Notes: generated by a model not told the origin, from the letters alone. 64,000 nt of DNA from Cenococcum geophilum 1.58 (GCA_001692895.1 KV748185.1:2232001-2296000); one strand, 5' to 3'; positions 27,685 to 39,638 are shown, counted from the first letter of the stretch. Translations and numbers: made by a program.

Positions 27685-30600
27685 TTAGAATATCTTTGTA
27701 ATAATTAAGGTGATTCTCTGGTTCCTATATAGAGTCCTTAGCGGGCTAGCCTAGCTATTTGACTTTAAATTAAAGCTTATTCTTAATAGACTTATAGCGT
27801 AGTATAGCCTTAACCTTATACCGCTTGCCCACTACTTTAGGGTATTTAATTGGACCTAGACGGAAGTTCTTTTCTAGCAGTAGTTTATGCTATAGCTCTA
27901 GTAGGTTTATATAAAACACTAGATGCATACGGGCCATAGATAGGGGTAGCTGGAGACAATAGGCTAGCTTACTAATTTGTTCCTTAACTTAGAAGGGACC
28001 TAGATATCTTGCATTAAGCTTCTTTAATAGTTAACGGGTTTTAATATTCGTTAAACGTAATAGAACCTTATCACCTACTCCGAAATGCTTATTCTGGTGC
28101 TTGCGGTTATACTAAAGTCTCTACTGCTCTTAGGCATCTTATAGGCTCTACTTTGCATGCTTCTATTACTCCTCCTATTTCTAGAGGTATCCTTATACTC
28201 TCTAGTAGATGTCCTTAGACTTTCCGGTAGGATCTTATAACTAATTATACGGCCTTAGCTAGTGATTGTTAGGTATACTATTAAACCTAAATAGTCAAAC
28301 GCTATAGGCAATCTGGATTAGTGTATACTTATACAATATATATTGCTTTAAATTGTAAGCGTACTCCGTATACGGAAGTAGCTCGCACTAGTTATTTTAC
28401 TAATAGTTTAAATATATCCGCAGGTAAGACTCTAGTTCCTAGTTCTGGCGTTCCGTTTGCCCATCCGTCTATAGGTAAAAAGCTGTACTATACTAATGGT
28501 CTATCTTTAAATGGAAGTATAGATCTGACTAGTACTAACTTATAAAGACGCTGCCCCTATTAGTGATAATAGAGTGCGGCTAATCTACTTTAAGAAAGTA
28601 TTTCTCCTTAATTAGGTTGGCGAGCTCTTATACGTTAATTATCTTATTAATGGGAAGGTATTGGACGTACTTTAAAAACCTATTGATAAGTACGAGGACC
28701 GAATTGTATGTTCGTCCTTAGCCATCTTTAGATAGCGGGAGATCCGTAATAAAGTCCATGGCGTAATATTACTATAGCTTACTGGCAGGGGGAACTAATT
28801 TAAGTAGACCCTATGGCTTGTGCCTGTGGATCTTATATACTTAACACTTCTTATAATGGCTGATGTACTCCTTTGCCTCCTAATTAAGCCTTAGCTAATA
28901 GTATTTATGCTAAAGTAATTCTACTATCTTTACTTGACTATAGTGGCCGCCTAAAGGATTATCGTAATTCTTTATAAGAATCTTCTATTATAGATTTGCT
29001 TCTTATGGCACCTAAACCTTGCCACCTTTATATAGTAGGCCCATCGGGTCTAGTTCCTAATAGTGGCGCCTAGCAGCTTCCTTTCCGTTACGTTTCCGGT
29101 CTACTTCCGTATTAAGAATGGCATAGGAAGCGTCCCTCCGTTACACCTTACGGATAAGATCCGTTAACCCTTCGGATAGTTCCCGGGTAAAAGCTATTTT
29201 GTCCCGTACTACTCTAAGTATAAGACTAGATGGTACTATAAATCTTACAACTCTTTAATACGCGTACGTTAGGAAGGCCGCTATGAGGTTAAAGTCCTTT
29301 AGTTATTATAGGGCTCCAAGTTCCGATTGCTCTATAGCTTTGCTATTTATTTAAGGGGATAGCTTAGTAATTAGAGATAGTATATTACTAGGTTCTAAGA
29401 ATGTATCGGGGATGTCCTGTCTAGGTATATTCGGACCCTTATTAGCAACGGACCGGGTACTAGCTAGAACGTCAGTAGAAACCAATAGGGCTTATACTAC
29501 CTAAGACTTAGTGTATAGAGCTATAGGTGCTCGAGCATCCTATACCTAGAGCTTGTTCTGTAATATAGGGAGTAAGATATCTATTATCTGTTTTCCTTCT
29601 CCCGTTTTAAAGCCTTTGGTATAGTCTGGCCGTCGTGACGGTCTATTAGTAGGGTTGTTTTCCCCTAGCTTATATTTAATCTTAAAATTAAATCACGCGA
29701 GCTTCTCTGCCTATCTGGCTTATTGAGGTATAAGCTCCTTTATAGTTATAAAGTAGCGTAGATTATAGTAATCTAAAAGTACACGAGTAGTATAGCTCGC
29801 GTGCTTAAGGTAATGTCGCTACTATTTAAAGTAGTCGACTATAGCCAGTAGTTCCTTATTGTGGGTATAATATCTAACTTTAGGTCCCTAGAATTTTCTG
29901 CTATAAAATGCTACTGGTCTCTAATAGAGCTAGGTAGCGTCTAGATGCCTATCGGGTTGTAATAGGATACCGGCAAGGGCAAAATTTAATGCATTAGTAA
30001 TTATTATTAATGGCTAATCTGGGTTAAAATGCCGTAGTAATAGAGCTTCTGTAAACTTTGCGCGAAGTTCTTAGAAGGCCTCTTAAACCTTTCCGGGCCA
30101 TAACTATGGCTTATACTATTTAGTTAGTCCCTTCTTAGTTTTCTTCCTTGCCGCCTTTAAGCTTTTTACTCTTTAGGTCGGGTCTTAGGAAGCTTCCGTA
30201 ATATAGTTGGATAGGTGTCGGGTAATGTCTAAGTAGTTATAGATAAAGCGCCTATAGAAATTAGCAAAGCCTAGGAACACTTAAATATCCCAGTAGCTCT
30301 CTAGCTCCGGCTACTTCTAGATTATCTGCACCTATACTAGGTCTATAACTACACCCGTAGGCGTTACAATGTAACCCAGGAACTTAACCTGCTTAGTGTT
30401 AAAGACATACTTTAACGCCTTGGCGTAGAGGCCCCAATTATCTAAACGTTCTAGCACTTTGCGGATGTGTTGTTCGTATTAATCCTTATCTTCTAAGTAG
30501 ATTAAGATGTTATCTAAATAGACGACATATATACGGTTAACTAGTCCCCCTAAGGCTCTGTAAATATATGATTAGAATGTCGCAGGCGCATTAGCTAGCC

Positions 30601-33400
30601 CGAAAGGCATTACTAAATACTTAAAGTGGCCGTATTGGGTCTTAAAAGCGGTCTTCCACTTATCCCCTTTTTTGATACGGAGCCTATAGTAGGCGTTTTA
30701 TAGATCTAGCTTTGTAAAGATCTTCGCCCTAAATAGTCGATCTAGCATTTTACTAACCAGTAGTAGTAGGTAATGGTTCTTAATTGTAATCTTATTAAGA
30801 CCGCGATAGTCTACGCATAGCCTTATGGTTCCATCTAGTTTTAGAACGAAGAGGATTGGTGCGCCTAACGGTAACTTACTAGGCTAGATTTACCCCTTTT
30901 CTAGTGACCTATTAAGGTACTCCCGTAGGATCTCAAGCTCTTTACGCGAGAGGTTGTAGATAGGAAGGTTCGGCGGTTATTTGCCTTCTTCTAGATTAAT
31001 TGCATAATCGTACTCCGAGTTCTATAGTAGGACTTTTGCTCTCCTGCCCGAAAATACCCTTAGTAAGTCCTTTAGGCCTACTAGGATATTTAATAAATCG
31101 GGGTCGCGTTCGTCCTCCGCGTTATTATTAGGTAGGTCCCGGAGCTCCCTCGGGATGCTTACGGGCAGCGTTATACGCTGTGGTGGTTGCTTATATATAG
31201 TTGCCACCGTACGTTAAACCGTTTCATGCGGTAGCTAGTAAAGGGTAGGGAACTCCTTAACGCAGCGTTTAAGGTGCCGTAGCATACTCTCTGCATATTG
31301 CTTAAGCTAGAGTAATCCATAGCGGTTAAAGTATCTCGTAAGATCCTTAAGATCGCCGCCTCCCTATAATGTCTCCGTGACCTATTTAGTAGTTCCCTAT
31401 AGGGTCTCCGTTATAGAGGGGTTATTACCTATACTAGGCTCTATACCTATCTTGCTACTAAATAGGGGTTAGATCTAATACTCCTTTAGGTGTAGAGCGT
31501 ACACTATTTTACCTAGGGCTACATTCTCTAGGATGTCCTTTAGGCTTATTAGTAATATACGCCCTTCTAAATCTTTATTGTTCTACCATTTAAAGGCTCC
31601 AGTCTTAAAGCGTATCTTAGGATCTGCTTCTGCTAGCTAAGGGTATCTAAGGATAAGGTTATAACCTACAAAGTCAGCCGCCTAAAAGGGTTGCGGGCCG
31701 ACTACCTTAGTGCAGTTGTGTATGTCGGCTACTAACACTATAAGCTTATAGGCACTATATAGTTTGATCCGATGCTTATCTAGGAAGCCTATAATAGGTT
31801 TCCGCTACCTTTACAATGGGATAAGTTTATACTCTTTTACCAAATTATATTATATAAGATTAATTTTAGCGCCGCTATTATATAGTGCTTAGAACTGTTG
31901 TACCTCACCTATAAGGAGTGTTATTTCTAGCTTAACAGCAATACGGAGAGTCTCTCCTTCCGTATCTTGCCCTAGTTGCAGCTAGAAGAGGTCCGCAACT
32001 AAGGCTTTTCTTTTTTTAGATTATTAGTACAGTTATCGCCCTACTTATTTTTTTAATGGGATCTGCCTCCGGAGTTTTCTTTTAACTTCTTAAAGTGTTT
32101 CTATAAAGGTGCCAGACGGGTATCAGGTTAACCCTAGGAGTCTTTCCTATTATTTAAGGTTCCTAACTTTAACCCTTTTAAAGTTCTCTTTAAGAACGGC
32201 TTCTTTAAAGGTTAGGTCTGCCCTATATTACTACTAAAGTGCCCGCGCTTCTAGTAACCCCCCAGCTTTCTACTAGAAGAGGTCTGGTTCCTTACCGTAT
32301 CCTCAGCATTTAGAACCGCTCGTTTGAAATCCGCATATGCGGTAATCCGCGGTAGGGCTCCTACGCGCTTTATTTTGTCACGAATTGCTAGCTTAATTCT
32401 AGCCTAGATAAATCTAATTTTCTCCTTTTCGCGGACGCTGCCGTCCTTATTTTTAAAGGGCTTTGGATCTATCTATTAAGCATAAGTTTCTATAAAGTTT
32501 ATAAACTGGCGGAAGTCTTAATGGTCTAGCTGCGTACCATTCCAGAATTGTTCTGTATTATTATATTATATAATATACGGATCTTAGGTCTAACCCTTTA
32601 GGAAGGTCTATAGCTGTGGCCATATTATAATTTACTCTTTATTAAGTTAATTAAGCGCGATCTAGTTTAGTAATCGGTCTTTAATCTTGCTAATAATCTA
32701 GCGTATACGCTCTTTAGTATTATCTCGTATTATTAGTATCTTAAAGAAGTTATCTACCTCACGAACCCAATCGTCTAGCTATTAGGCGTTAGGTCTATAA
32801 CGAAGTTCTAAACTGTTAGAGGCCTTAGCCAGTTAGTCTATATCCTTTTTCCGTTTATTACGTAGGTGCCTCTCTAAGTCTTCTATACCTTTTTAGGTAG
32901 GTACTAGGTAGCCCCCAGGAAGCCCTTAGCCTTAACTAGGTTATAAAAGAATTTATCTAGCTTAAATTAGACCCTACTAGATCTGGATTTGCCCTTAGAG
33001 GGTTCTAATATGTTTATCAGTGGCTTCCTCCTATATAGCTTCTAAGAGCCTTACGACAGCTTCCCAATATCCGTCTTAAAGAAGATCGGTATGGGGCTCT
33101 TAACCTTCCAAACTCGGGCCTAGGGAGGCTCCTGCTATAGAGGTAGTGTTGGTACCAGTAGCTAGTGTAGGCTTCCTAACGGGGCTCGGGTCTTAAGTTA
33201 GTAATTAGCTTGGATTACCTAAAGGGATAGGCCTACTTAGCTCGTAAGCAGTCTATGTACTACTACTATGCCAATTATAGGCCAGTGGTCTTTCGGGAGG
33301 GTTCTGGTTGGTTCCCTGGTTAGATACGTTAGTATATTCCTCTAGCATTTCTGGCTTAAGGGAAGATCTTAAAGTTGCCTCTAGCGCTTAATCTTCTAAT
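27685..33400 (-). pseudogene. gag-pol remnant of gypsy D with C-terminal chromodomain
   Basis: Read on the minus strand, Gag has DWVREVDNFFKI and FRQFINFIETYA motifs near 32,500-32,760. The reverse transcriptase has VVYLDNILIYLEDKD, where one catalytic aspartate codon GAC became AAC. The text KVLERLDNWGLYAKALK follows. The chromodomain reads YKVKAILRYKSIKNKL followed by a DHLNYYKDILKEY-like end. Stops (mostly TAG from CAG) interrupt all domains. Open stretches at 28,321-28,545, 31,022-31,207 and 33,409-33,687 lie within or against this gene and are not separate genes. Confidence 0.82.
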
Positions 33401-33769
33401 TAGCCTAGGTGGGGCCAGAGGGGTTCCGGCTGCTTTCCAGCAGTATTATAACCGTCGTAGAGGGTGTCTATATTTTCCTCAGCGTTGCCAGTAACTGTAG
33501 GTGTGCAAGAGTCTTCGAGCTCCTAGAGCATCTGGGTATTAGGGCTCGTTCGGCCGTCTTGCCTAGAGGGTTATATTATCACAATCTTTTGCTATCAGAG
33601 GGACCTTCCTGCCTTTACGCGACGGCTTTCTATAAGGTATCCGTGGAGTTTCCGTTCAGGTCGTCGCAAGATTTTAAGGGAGGATAGTGGTTGTAAATAA
33701 ATGATGTAAACAAACAATCTGGTCCTTAAAGCCGACTGCCCTTCTAAAAAAGAGTAGAAAGGATTCGAA

Positions 33770-33984
33770 TGTAAGGGGATCTTATAGACAGGGGGCTATA
33801 AGGACACGATTGGAATAAGATAGATTAGTGAGAGAGACGAATTCTTGAGGAGGTAAGGCCTCTGGGATCGTGGAGACTATATACTACGGGCACGTGCCTC
33901 TGGCACGTGACCGGCGACCATCCGAGGGGCGTCCGGGGGTTGTCCTGAGGGCAACCCGAGGTGTCCGTAATAATATCCCTTATA
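33770..33984 (-). repeat. LTR of gypsy D (5' LTR, right)
   Basis: Right copy of the 215-bp LTR, followed by the ATACC duplication. Right after that, the copia C integrase reading resumes. Confidence 0.93.
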
Positions 33985-33989
33985 ATACC

Positions 33990-36400
33990 TTAGACCTCCT
34001 AAGTATATTACCTATAACGCTAGCAGGAACTTCATTAGTAAGGAATTCCAACAGTATGCTACGGCTATAGCTATTTTAATAAAAGCCGTTCTAGTTAAGG
34101 CGCACTAGTCCATTAGGCTTATTAAGTAAGCTTACCTAGCTCTACAGAGAGCTTACTAGATTATTACGAATAAGTATAAGAATATCTAAAAAGAACTGCT
34201 TTATAGATGGCTGTAAAAGCCGTTAATAACACCGCTGGCCCTAACGGACTAGTACCTACCCTCTTAGTCTATAGAGCCTACCCAAGAATAAGTAAACTAG
34301 ACCCTCCTACCCCGTCCGTTATAGATTAAGCAGCTATAATACAGAAGGTAATAGCCGAAATAGTCAAATTACGGGCCAAATAAACTGTTAATAATACTTT
34401 GTACTACCGTAACGGACCTAATACAACCTTAGTATATAACCTCCCACTTAATTCTAAAGTCCTTATATAGCGTAAAAGCGGCAATTAGACTGGACCTTAC
34501 TGTTTATTAGCCGTAGAAGACGAGACCTACTATATATAACTCCCTAGCGGACCGACTAGCTTTAGAAGCACGTCCGTAAAACCCTATTTTTGGCCTAAAT
34601 ATACCTATAATATTGAACCAGACAAACTAGAAGCACCCGTCGAACTAGATAAACTAGAAGCACCCCTGCCTACCTTAGAAGTCCCCTAGGAACTTACTAA
34701 ACCCGTTAAACCTATAAAGCGTGGTTAAGGACGCCCCTGAAAGTACCCTATAATTAAGAACCCCGTAATAAAGAATTACCTAACCTCTGCAGGAATATCT
34801 ATAAGGCAATCTCCGCTTACGGATATATTAGTTCTAGTATAGGAAACCCCTTTTATGGACTTATAACGTAAAGAAATTAACGGACTACTTAAAAAGGGCG
34901 TCTTTGCGGTTATAATGGAGAGAGATATTCCGCAAGGCGTCCGTATATTTAACTCGCGCTTTATTAATAAAATTAAGCACCCTAGTTCTAATAAAGCCTT
35001 TAAAAAGTTAAGGCTTATTATATAAGCTTATAACGACTAGAGAAAGTACTTAGTTCTTATATAATCGCCTATAATTTAACGGGTTAGTTAATAGATTATA
35101 CTTATACTTACGCCGGGACTATAGTAAACTAAACCCGTAGCCCTTTCCTTACGGGATATCTTGCAGGCCTATATATAGTCTAATACCTACCTAAGCAGAG
35201 ACATCTTTATATGGCCACCCTATAAGCTTAATCTATAACTAGGAACAATTTTATGGGTTATAAAACCACTTTACGGAGTGCTAAAAGCTAGAAACTACTG
35301 GTTTAAGACATACCACTAGTACTACGTCCGTAAACTTAAGATAGAGCAGTCAACCTATAACCCCTGCCTTCTATATACCCAATTAAACGGCCTTAATATT
35401 ATTAGTCTCTAAATAGACGATATCCTATTCCTAGCAGACTAGACTTTTATAGACGCTAAAGAGACCAAAATGTAAGAAGCTAAGTTCCTAGTAAAGCTGT
35501 AAGAGTAGTTAACTAAGCAGACTCTAATTAAGTTTAACGGAGGCTTAATTATATAAAAGGGTAACTTAATTTAGCTAACCTAGGAACGCTAAGCTTAAAA
35601 CCTAAAGCTTATTATAGTAAAGCCTATAGACCTTACTAGTTCCTATAGAGAGACCTGTAAGACCGTAAATATAAAGGACTAATACGCTGTATAGCGTGTA
35701 AGAGGTGCCTATATTACTACAGTCTGTCAACCTAAATCTACCTATAACTTATTTTTTACGGCCTAGGTAGTAGATCTGTAAGAAGAAAATATTAAGCAGC
35801 TTAATAAGCGCATTTAATAGCAAATTAATAACGCGATAAGAGGACTTACTTTTATACCGCTAGACCTAAATTCTATTAGTATAATGGTATTTATAGACGC
35901 CTCCTTTGCTAATAATAGGGACCTATTATTATAAACTGGCTTTATAACTATACTTACGGACCGTAATTAAGACATAAATATACTGTACTAGTTTTTAATT
36001 AAATATAAATAAGTAACCCGCAGCGTACTAGCTTCTAAACTATATATACTAGCCTATAGCTTTAATATAGCAGCCGTAATTAAATCAACAATCTAGAAGA
36101 TCCTATAATTGGAGCAGCTACCCCTAGTTTTATATACCGATTTAAAGTCCCTCTATAACTGCCTAGTTAAACTAGGCACGATATAAGAGAAGAGGCTTAT
36201 AGTTAACCTAATATGCTTACGTTAGGCCTACGAACGACATAAGATTATAGAGGTTAAATAGATTAGCAGCGGAGATAACCTAGCAGACGCTATAACTAAG
36301 GCAAAGCCGTGTTAAGCTCTTAAAACTCTAATTAATATAAATAAGCTTAACCTAAAGGTTATAGAATAGGTAGAGCGAGACTAACGGAGTATTTACAGTT
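33990..36400 (+). pseudogene. integrase end, reverse transcriptase and RNase H of copia C
   Basis: Continuation of C's pol after the D insertion. Integrase C-terminal text is followed by RT from about 34,855 (GVFAVIMERDIPQGVRIFNS, KLNL-LGTILWVIKPLYG) with a DDIL motif at about 35,415. RNase H follows at about 35,880-36,330, with text like VFIDASFANNRDL, TRSVLASKLYILAYSFNIA and SGDNLADAITKAKPC. These are typical copia motifs. Stops are frequent. Confidence 0.85.
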
Positions 36401-36634
36401 TAGTTACGGCCCGTCGGAAGGCCGTATGGTGCATTTACGGCCCGTTAAAAGGCCGTACAGTTCATTTTACGGACCGTAAGTAGGACTTACGGCCAGCTTA
36501 GAGCACCATTTAGAAGGCAACCCGGAAGGCACCTTAGGAGGGATTTCCTATATATTTTCTTATGTGTTTTATAGTTCTATTAAGACAATTACGGAAGCTA
36601 TATATAAGTGGTTTTATTTTCTAAGTACCGCTAG

Positions 36635-36904
36635 TATATAATTACAGCACCTATTGTACTAACTACATGCTTACGCGTTCGGTACGCCAAGTACGCGTTT
36701 ACGCGTTCGGTGCACCAACCACCCGCTTACGCGTTTAGTGCACTTCTAAAGCACTAACTAATTAGGGGGGAGGCGCATTAGTATATAGACTACGTAGTCT
36801 GCTTTATATAATCGACAGTCACTACTATCCTAAAGAGCTACAATACTATACGTATTTTGTGCCCCGGGATATAACTTACTCGTGCTATTAAATTAATACA
36901 AATA
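36635..36904 (+). repeat. 3' LTR of copia C
   Basis: Matches 21,856-22,126 and is followed by AAGAT, after which the split chromodomain of gypsy B resumes. Confidence 0.88.
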
Positions 36905-37070
36905 AAGATAAATGGTAGGTTTTAAAAATCGTTAGTTATAAGAATATTGACGACGAAATATAGTATAAAGTTAAGTGGATAGGCTATACTAAGACTACTT
37001 AGGAGCTATTAGAAAATCTAAAGAATGCTATAAGAAAGGTATAGGAGTATCGGAAGAAATTAGGTTAGGT
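36905..37070 (+). pseudogene. 3' part of gypsy B chromodomain
   Basis: Plus-strand text DKW.VLKIVSYKNIDDEI, YKVKWIGYTKTT and ELLENLKNAIRKV has the spacing of a chromodomain, with its aromatic residues and WE.LENL helix. It completes the integrase-linked tail left at 21,850. This fixes both the orientation of B and the insertion point of C. Confidence 0.85.
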
Positions 37071-37940
37071 AGCATTAATAAAAAAGGATTGCTAAAGAAT
37101 GAGTTACCTAAGGGGAACCTAAAAAGAGTAGTTGCCGAGCTATTTAGATCTGTTTCCTTCTCTATTAGAAGAGAATCCGTTTTTTTATTACTAAGTTTCT
37201 ATAGACCCTATTTTATAAGTTTCTACTCCTTAGAATAGACCTTCTTACGAACCCTTTTAAGATGGATTAACTAAGCGGACGCCGTAAGATAAGACTTAAG
37301 GGCCTGTTGCTAAGTATTGGTAGTTTCTTATTTAGTATTATAAGAACGGCGTAGTTCCGCTAGAGTAATAGATAGTTTATTATCTAGCCGCGTAGTAATA
37401 GATTAAACATAAGACCCTAAGATAAATTAATTAGGGAACTAGACGACTATTTAGGGTAATAGGTCGCGTATATTTAGCATTAGAGATAGAGCGAACGTTA
37501 TAGAATAAACAAATATTTGCTTTAGTATACTTTAAATAAGAGGACGGTTGTTATGAAGATAGACTTACTAATATAATATAGACTAACCCCTCTTTTAAAT
37601 AACGAGAATTGTCAGGTAACGAAGTCACCTCGCCTATATGTATTGTTCCGCACAGCCGTGTCTGGCATCAAGCCAGTCACTCGCTTACCTTTTGTGGGTT
37701 TGTGTGGCTGAGTGGTGCGGAGCTTATCACCTCACAAGAATATGGAGATGGTATAATCTTACTAAGGGATAATATCGCAGTAATAGTGCAAATACGACGA
37801 GCAGTTGAGGAAGAAGAAATTGCTTTAGGTATAATAAGCAACGATATTAACTAAATTAATTAGATAGATATTACACCTCTAATAAACGACTTAGAGATAT
37901 TAGGAATCTTTAAGGACGAAGATAGAGAGGAGGGAGATGG
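37071..37940 (+). other. 3' region of gypsy B between chromodomain and LTR
   Basis: About 870 bp with no recognised protein. A patch at about 37,610-37,850 has fewer RIP changes and an 81-residue open stretch starting at TTG. It includes TGGCTGAGTGG (37,705-37,715), which fits the Pol III A-box consensus; no convincing B box follows. A purine-rich tract precedes the LTR. Confidence 0.45.
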
Positions 37941-38362
37941 TGTTACGGACGCTTTAAGTACAATGTTATAACTACTTAGGGAAGAGTTAGAAGAAGCTAG
38001 TTAGTTAATTTAGGTACGGTCTAGGATAGAGCCGATAGAACTATATAACAAGGAATGGTAACTAAGGTTATATAAGGTAATCTATACAATCTATAGGATC
38101 TATATAATCCGTAATAGAGTAGATAGAGTATACGTATATTATATATAAGAAGGATTTTATAGGAGTATAGTTATATATTTAAGGACCCTTAGTCCCTACC
38201 TAAATAGTTCCTTCCTTATAGTAATTCTTAGAATATAATTAAGTTAATCTATTAGGCAACCACTCCACCAGTTATTATTAGTTGTTAACTTTAATTTGCA
38301 TTACCTATATACCTAGCCCATTAATAAGCCTATTGTAGTTCTTGCTATAAGGTTCCGTTATA
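37941..38362 (+). repeat. 3' LTR of gypsy B
   Basis: Matches 15,209-15,631; followed by the CCTTT duplication and then by the 5' leader of gypsy A. Confidence 0.9.
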
Positions 38363-38492
38363 CCTTTTTAGGTAATATAGAGTTGTTTTAGTATCTAAGT
38401 ATAGTATATTAATGCGTCGTTGCAGACGAAGTTTATTTAGGGTAGGATATTATTAAGGCCTTTCTAGGTAAGGTAGAATAAGCTTAGTATAA

Positions 38493-38702
38493 TATAACGG
38501 CTTATATAAATGCCTCTAAACTAAAGCTTATAGAATGCTATCTTACAAAGGTACTAAGCTAAAGAGAAGGAAAAGGGGTTACTAGGACCGATGTAAATAA
38601 ATATATAGGGTTAGCCGCCAAGGCGCTAGCTTTAGGCGGGCTAATCGCAGGTTGGCAGAATATAGCAGAATTTGGCAAGTAACGTGCGATAGCGCCGTTA
38701 CA
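38493..38702 (-). repeat. LTR of gypsy A (5' LTR, right)
   Basis: A 210-bp copy beginning TATAACGGC and ending GCCGTTACA, with the ATAAT duplication at 38,703-38,707. It closes the 29.3-kb nest. Confidence 0.88.
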
Positions 38703-38797
38703 ATAATAAGGTCTAAATTTAGCTTTAAACTATTGTGCAAAGCTTCTAACAGCCTAATCATACCTCTACACTTTCTTTAAATGCTCTCCTACTAGTA

Positions 38798-38942
38798 TAT
38801 CCCTTAAACCGTCAATTATCGTCCTACGTTATCGATAAGGATTTGGCCAATTACGAAGCATAGATTCTTGGCCGTTCTTTGGTGTTAGAAGCACGGGCTA
38901 TATCCTTATCGATAACGTAGTGCTCTAACGGTTCAAGGGATA
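38798..38942. mobile_element. 145-bp TA-flanked inverted-repeat element (MITE-like)
   Basis: The left arm starts TATCCCTTAAACCGT and the right arm ends ACGGTTCAAGGGATA. The arms are complementary over about 44 bases with a few mismatches and include CTACGTTATCGATAAGGAT on the left. TA at both ends fits the Tc1/mariner target. No coding capacity. Confidence 0.75.
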
Positions 38943-39341
38943 GCTCAACCATTTACGAAGGCCACTGGTTTTGAAAACCGTCCAATTTTTTAAGCGAGTA
39001 TTTTGCGCATTCTAGGCCCGCGATAACGAATAAATAACAATTGCGCCTTGAATTTAACTATCGCAAAACTCTAAAGAATAACTAATCTGCTTCTTCTCTA
39101 TCGCATAATACTTTAATTAAGAGTTTTGGGTGTTGGGTTGAAATTGCATACGAATTCCAAAAGGTAGAGATTTTGGTGTTCCTTGCGTTTTAGTAGATGA
39201 ACAATAAATTGAGGAGTGGTCGTGTCGGCAAATTACCCCCGATCTGTAACCACGACAGGAGACAGCACGGCCAAGGTCAAGACAGGAATAGCAGCCTGCT
39301 TGCTGCATCTTCGCTTCCTGAGCTTTGTGGCTTGGGAAATC

Positions 39342-39490
39342 TACAAGGGGGTATCACGAACGGGGCAGACGTCCTCCCTGCTAGTATGTTTTCAAAATAA
39401 GCGAGTCCCTTTCAAAATGGATGGTCTGTATTATTCTGCCAACGTACTAGCAGGGGGGGCGGCTGCCCCGTTCGTGCTACCCCCTTTGTA
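39342..39490. mobile_element. 149-bp TA-flanked inverted-repeat element (MITE-like)
   Basis: Arms 39,342-39,390 and 39,441-39,490 are complementary over about 50 bases (TACAAGGGGGTATCACGAAC pairing with its near-complement), with roughly 50 bases between them. TA sits at both outer ends. The open stretches across it on both strands come from the inverted repeats and are not genes. Confidence 0.75.
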
Positions 39491-39638
39491 GGCCACGACG
39501 TTAATCCTTGTTCCTCTCCAAATGCGGACAAACTGTCAATCTCTGTCAGGGGATGTGGCGCATGTGGCGTATTAATAGGGGGAAAAATCGGGCCTCACTA
39601 ATAATTTAAAGATCATTGGAGCACGAGTCACACCTGGC

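Larger units (their letters stand above)
25136..33984 (-). mobile_element. Gypsy-type LTR retrotransposon D (chromodomain type), innermost, inserted in the integrase of C
   Basis: LTRs at 25,136-25,350 and 33,770-33,984 are both 215 bp, begin TGTAAGGGGATC and end ATATCCCTTATA. They are flanked by the identical 5-mer ATACC (25,131-25,135 and 33,985-33,989). By eye the LTRs differ at 14 positions, all transitions. Minus-strand coding shows Gag (about 33,400-32,100), protease (about 31,900-31,600), reverse transcriptase (about 31,000-30,200; YLDD now YLDN at 30,509-30,520), RNase H (about 30,100-29,650), integrase (about 29,450-28,650) and a chromodomain (27,685-27,835). A polypurine tract adjoins the 3' LTR at 25,351-25,364. 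The youngest layer of the nest, but also RIP-damaged. Confidence 0.92.
21856..36904 (+). mobile_element. Copia-type LTR retrotransposon C, inserted in the chromodomain of B
   Basis: LTRs at 21,856-22,126 and 36,635-36,904 (about 270 bp) begin TATATAATTACAGC and end TATAAACA/TACAAATA, consistent with RIP-altered TG...CA. The flanking 5-mers are AAGAC (21,851-21,855) and AAGAT (36,905-36,909), one RIP-type transition apart. Plus-strand coding runs Gag (about 22,690-24,200, with CFVCGKEGY zinc knuckle at about 23,950), protease, GAG-pre-integrase (about 24,830-24,960) and integrase. Gypsy D interrupts the integrase at 25,136. Integrase then resumes at 33,990, followed by reverse transcriptase (IDDILF at about 35,410) and RNase H ending near 36,380. 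Confidence 0.88.
15209..38362 (+). mobile_element. Gypsy-type LTR retrotransposon B (chromodomain type), inserted in A
   Basis: LTRs at 15,209-15,631 and 37,941-38,362 (about 422 bp) both begin TGTTACGGACG and are flanked by the identical 5-mer CCTTT (15,204-15,208 and 38,363-38,367). Gag begins at an ATG at 15,677 and carries a CX2CX4-type zinc knuckle near 16,688, with its last cysteine changed to tyrosine. Protease (about 18,700-19,060), reverse transcriptase (about 19,370-19,900), RNase H (to about 20,520) and integrase (about 20,950-21,600) follow. The chromodomain is split: copia C is inserted at 21,856 and the domain resumes at 36,905. A purine-rich tract (about 37,919-37,940) precedes the 3' LTR. 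RIP stops occur throughout. Confidence 0.9.
9402..38702 (-). mobile_element. Gypsy-type LTR retrotransposon A (chromodomain type), outermost of a four-level nest
   Basis: The two LTRs (9,402-9,611 and 38,493-38,702, 210 bp each) are flanked by the identical 5-mer ATAAT (9,397-9,401 and 38,703-38,707). The element's own body is 9,612-15,208 plus 38,368-38,492; all between is inserted retrotransposon B. Minus-strand text shows gypsy order: Gag with a CYNC...C zinc knuckle (about 14,040-14,080), protease, reverse transcriptase with YLDD (12,371-12,382), RNase H, integrase (about 10,400-11,300) and a C-terminal chromodomain (about 10,010-10,190). A polypurine tract adjoins the 3' LTR at 9,612-9,626. 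By eye the LTRs differ at 18 positions, all transitions. Stops throughout show it is dead. Confidence 0.88.

Noticed and set aside
33758..33770. GGATTCGAAT as part of a tRNA T-loop
   Set aside because: No cloverleaf can be formed around it, and it abuts the LTR of gypsy D.
39197..39491. Overlapping open stretches on both strands
   Set aside because: They arise from the inverted arms of the TA-flanked element at 39,342-39,490.
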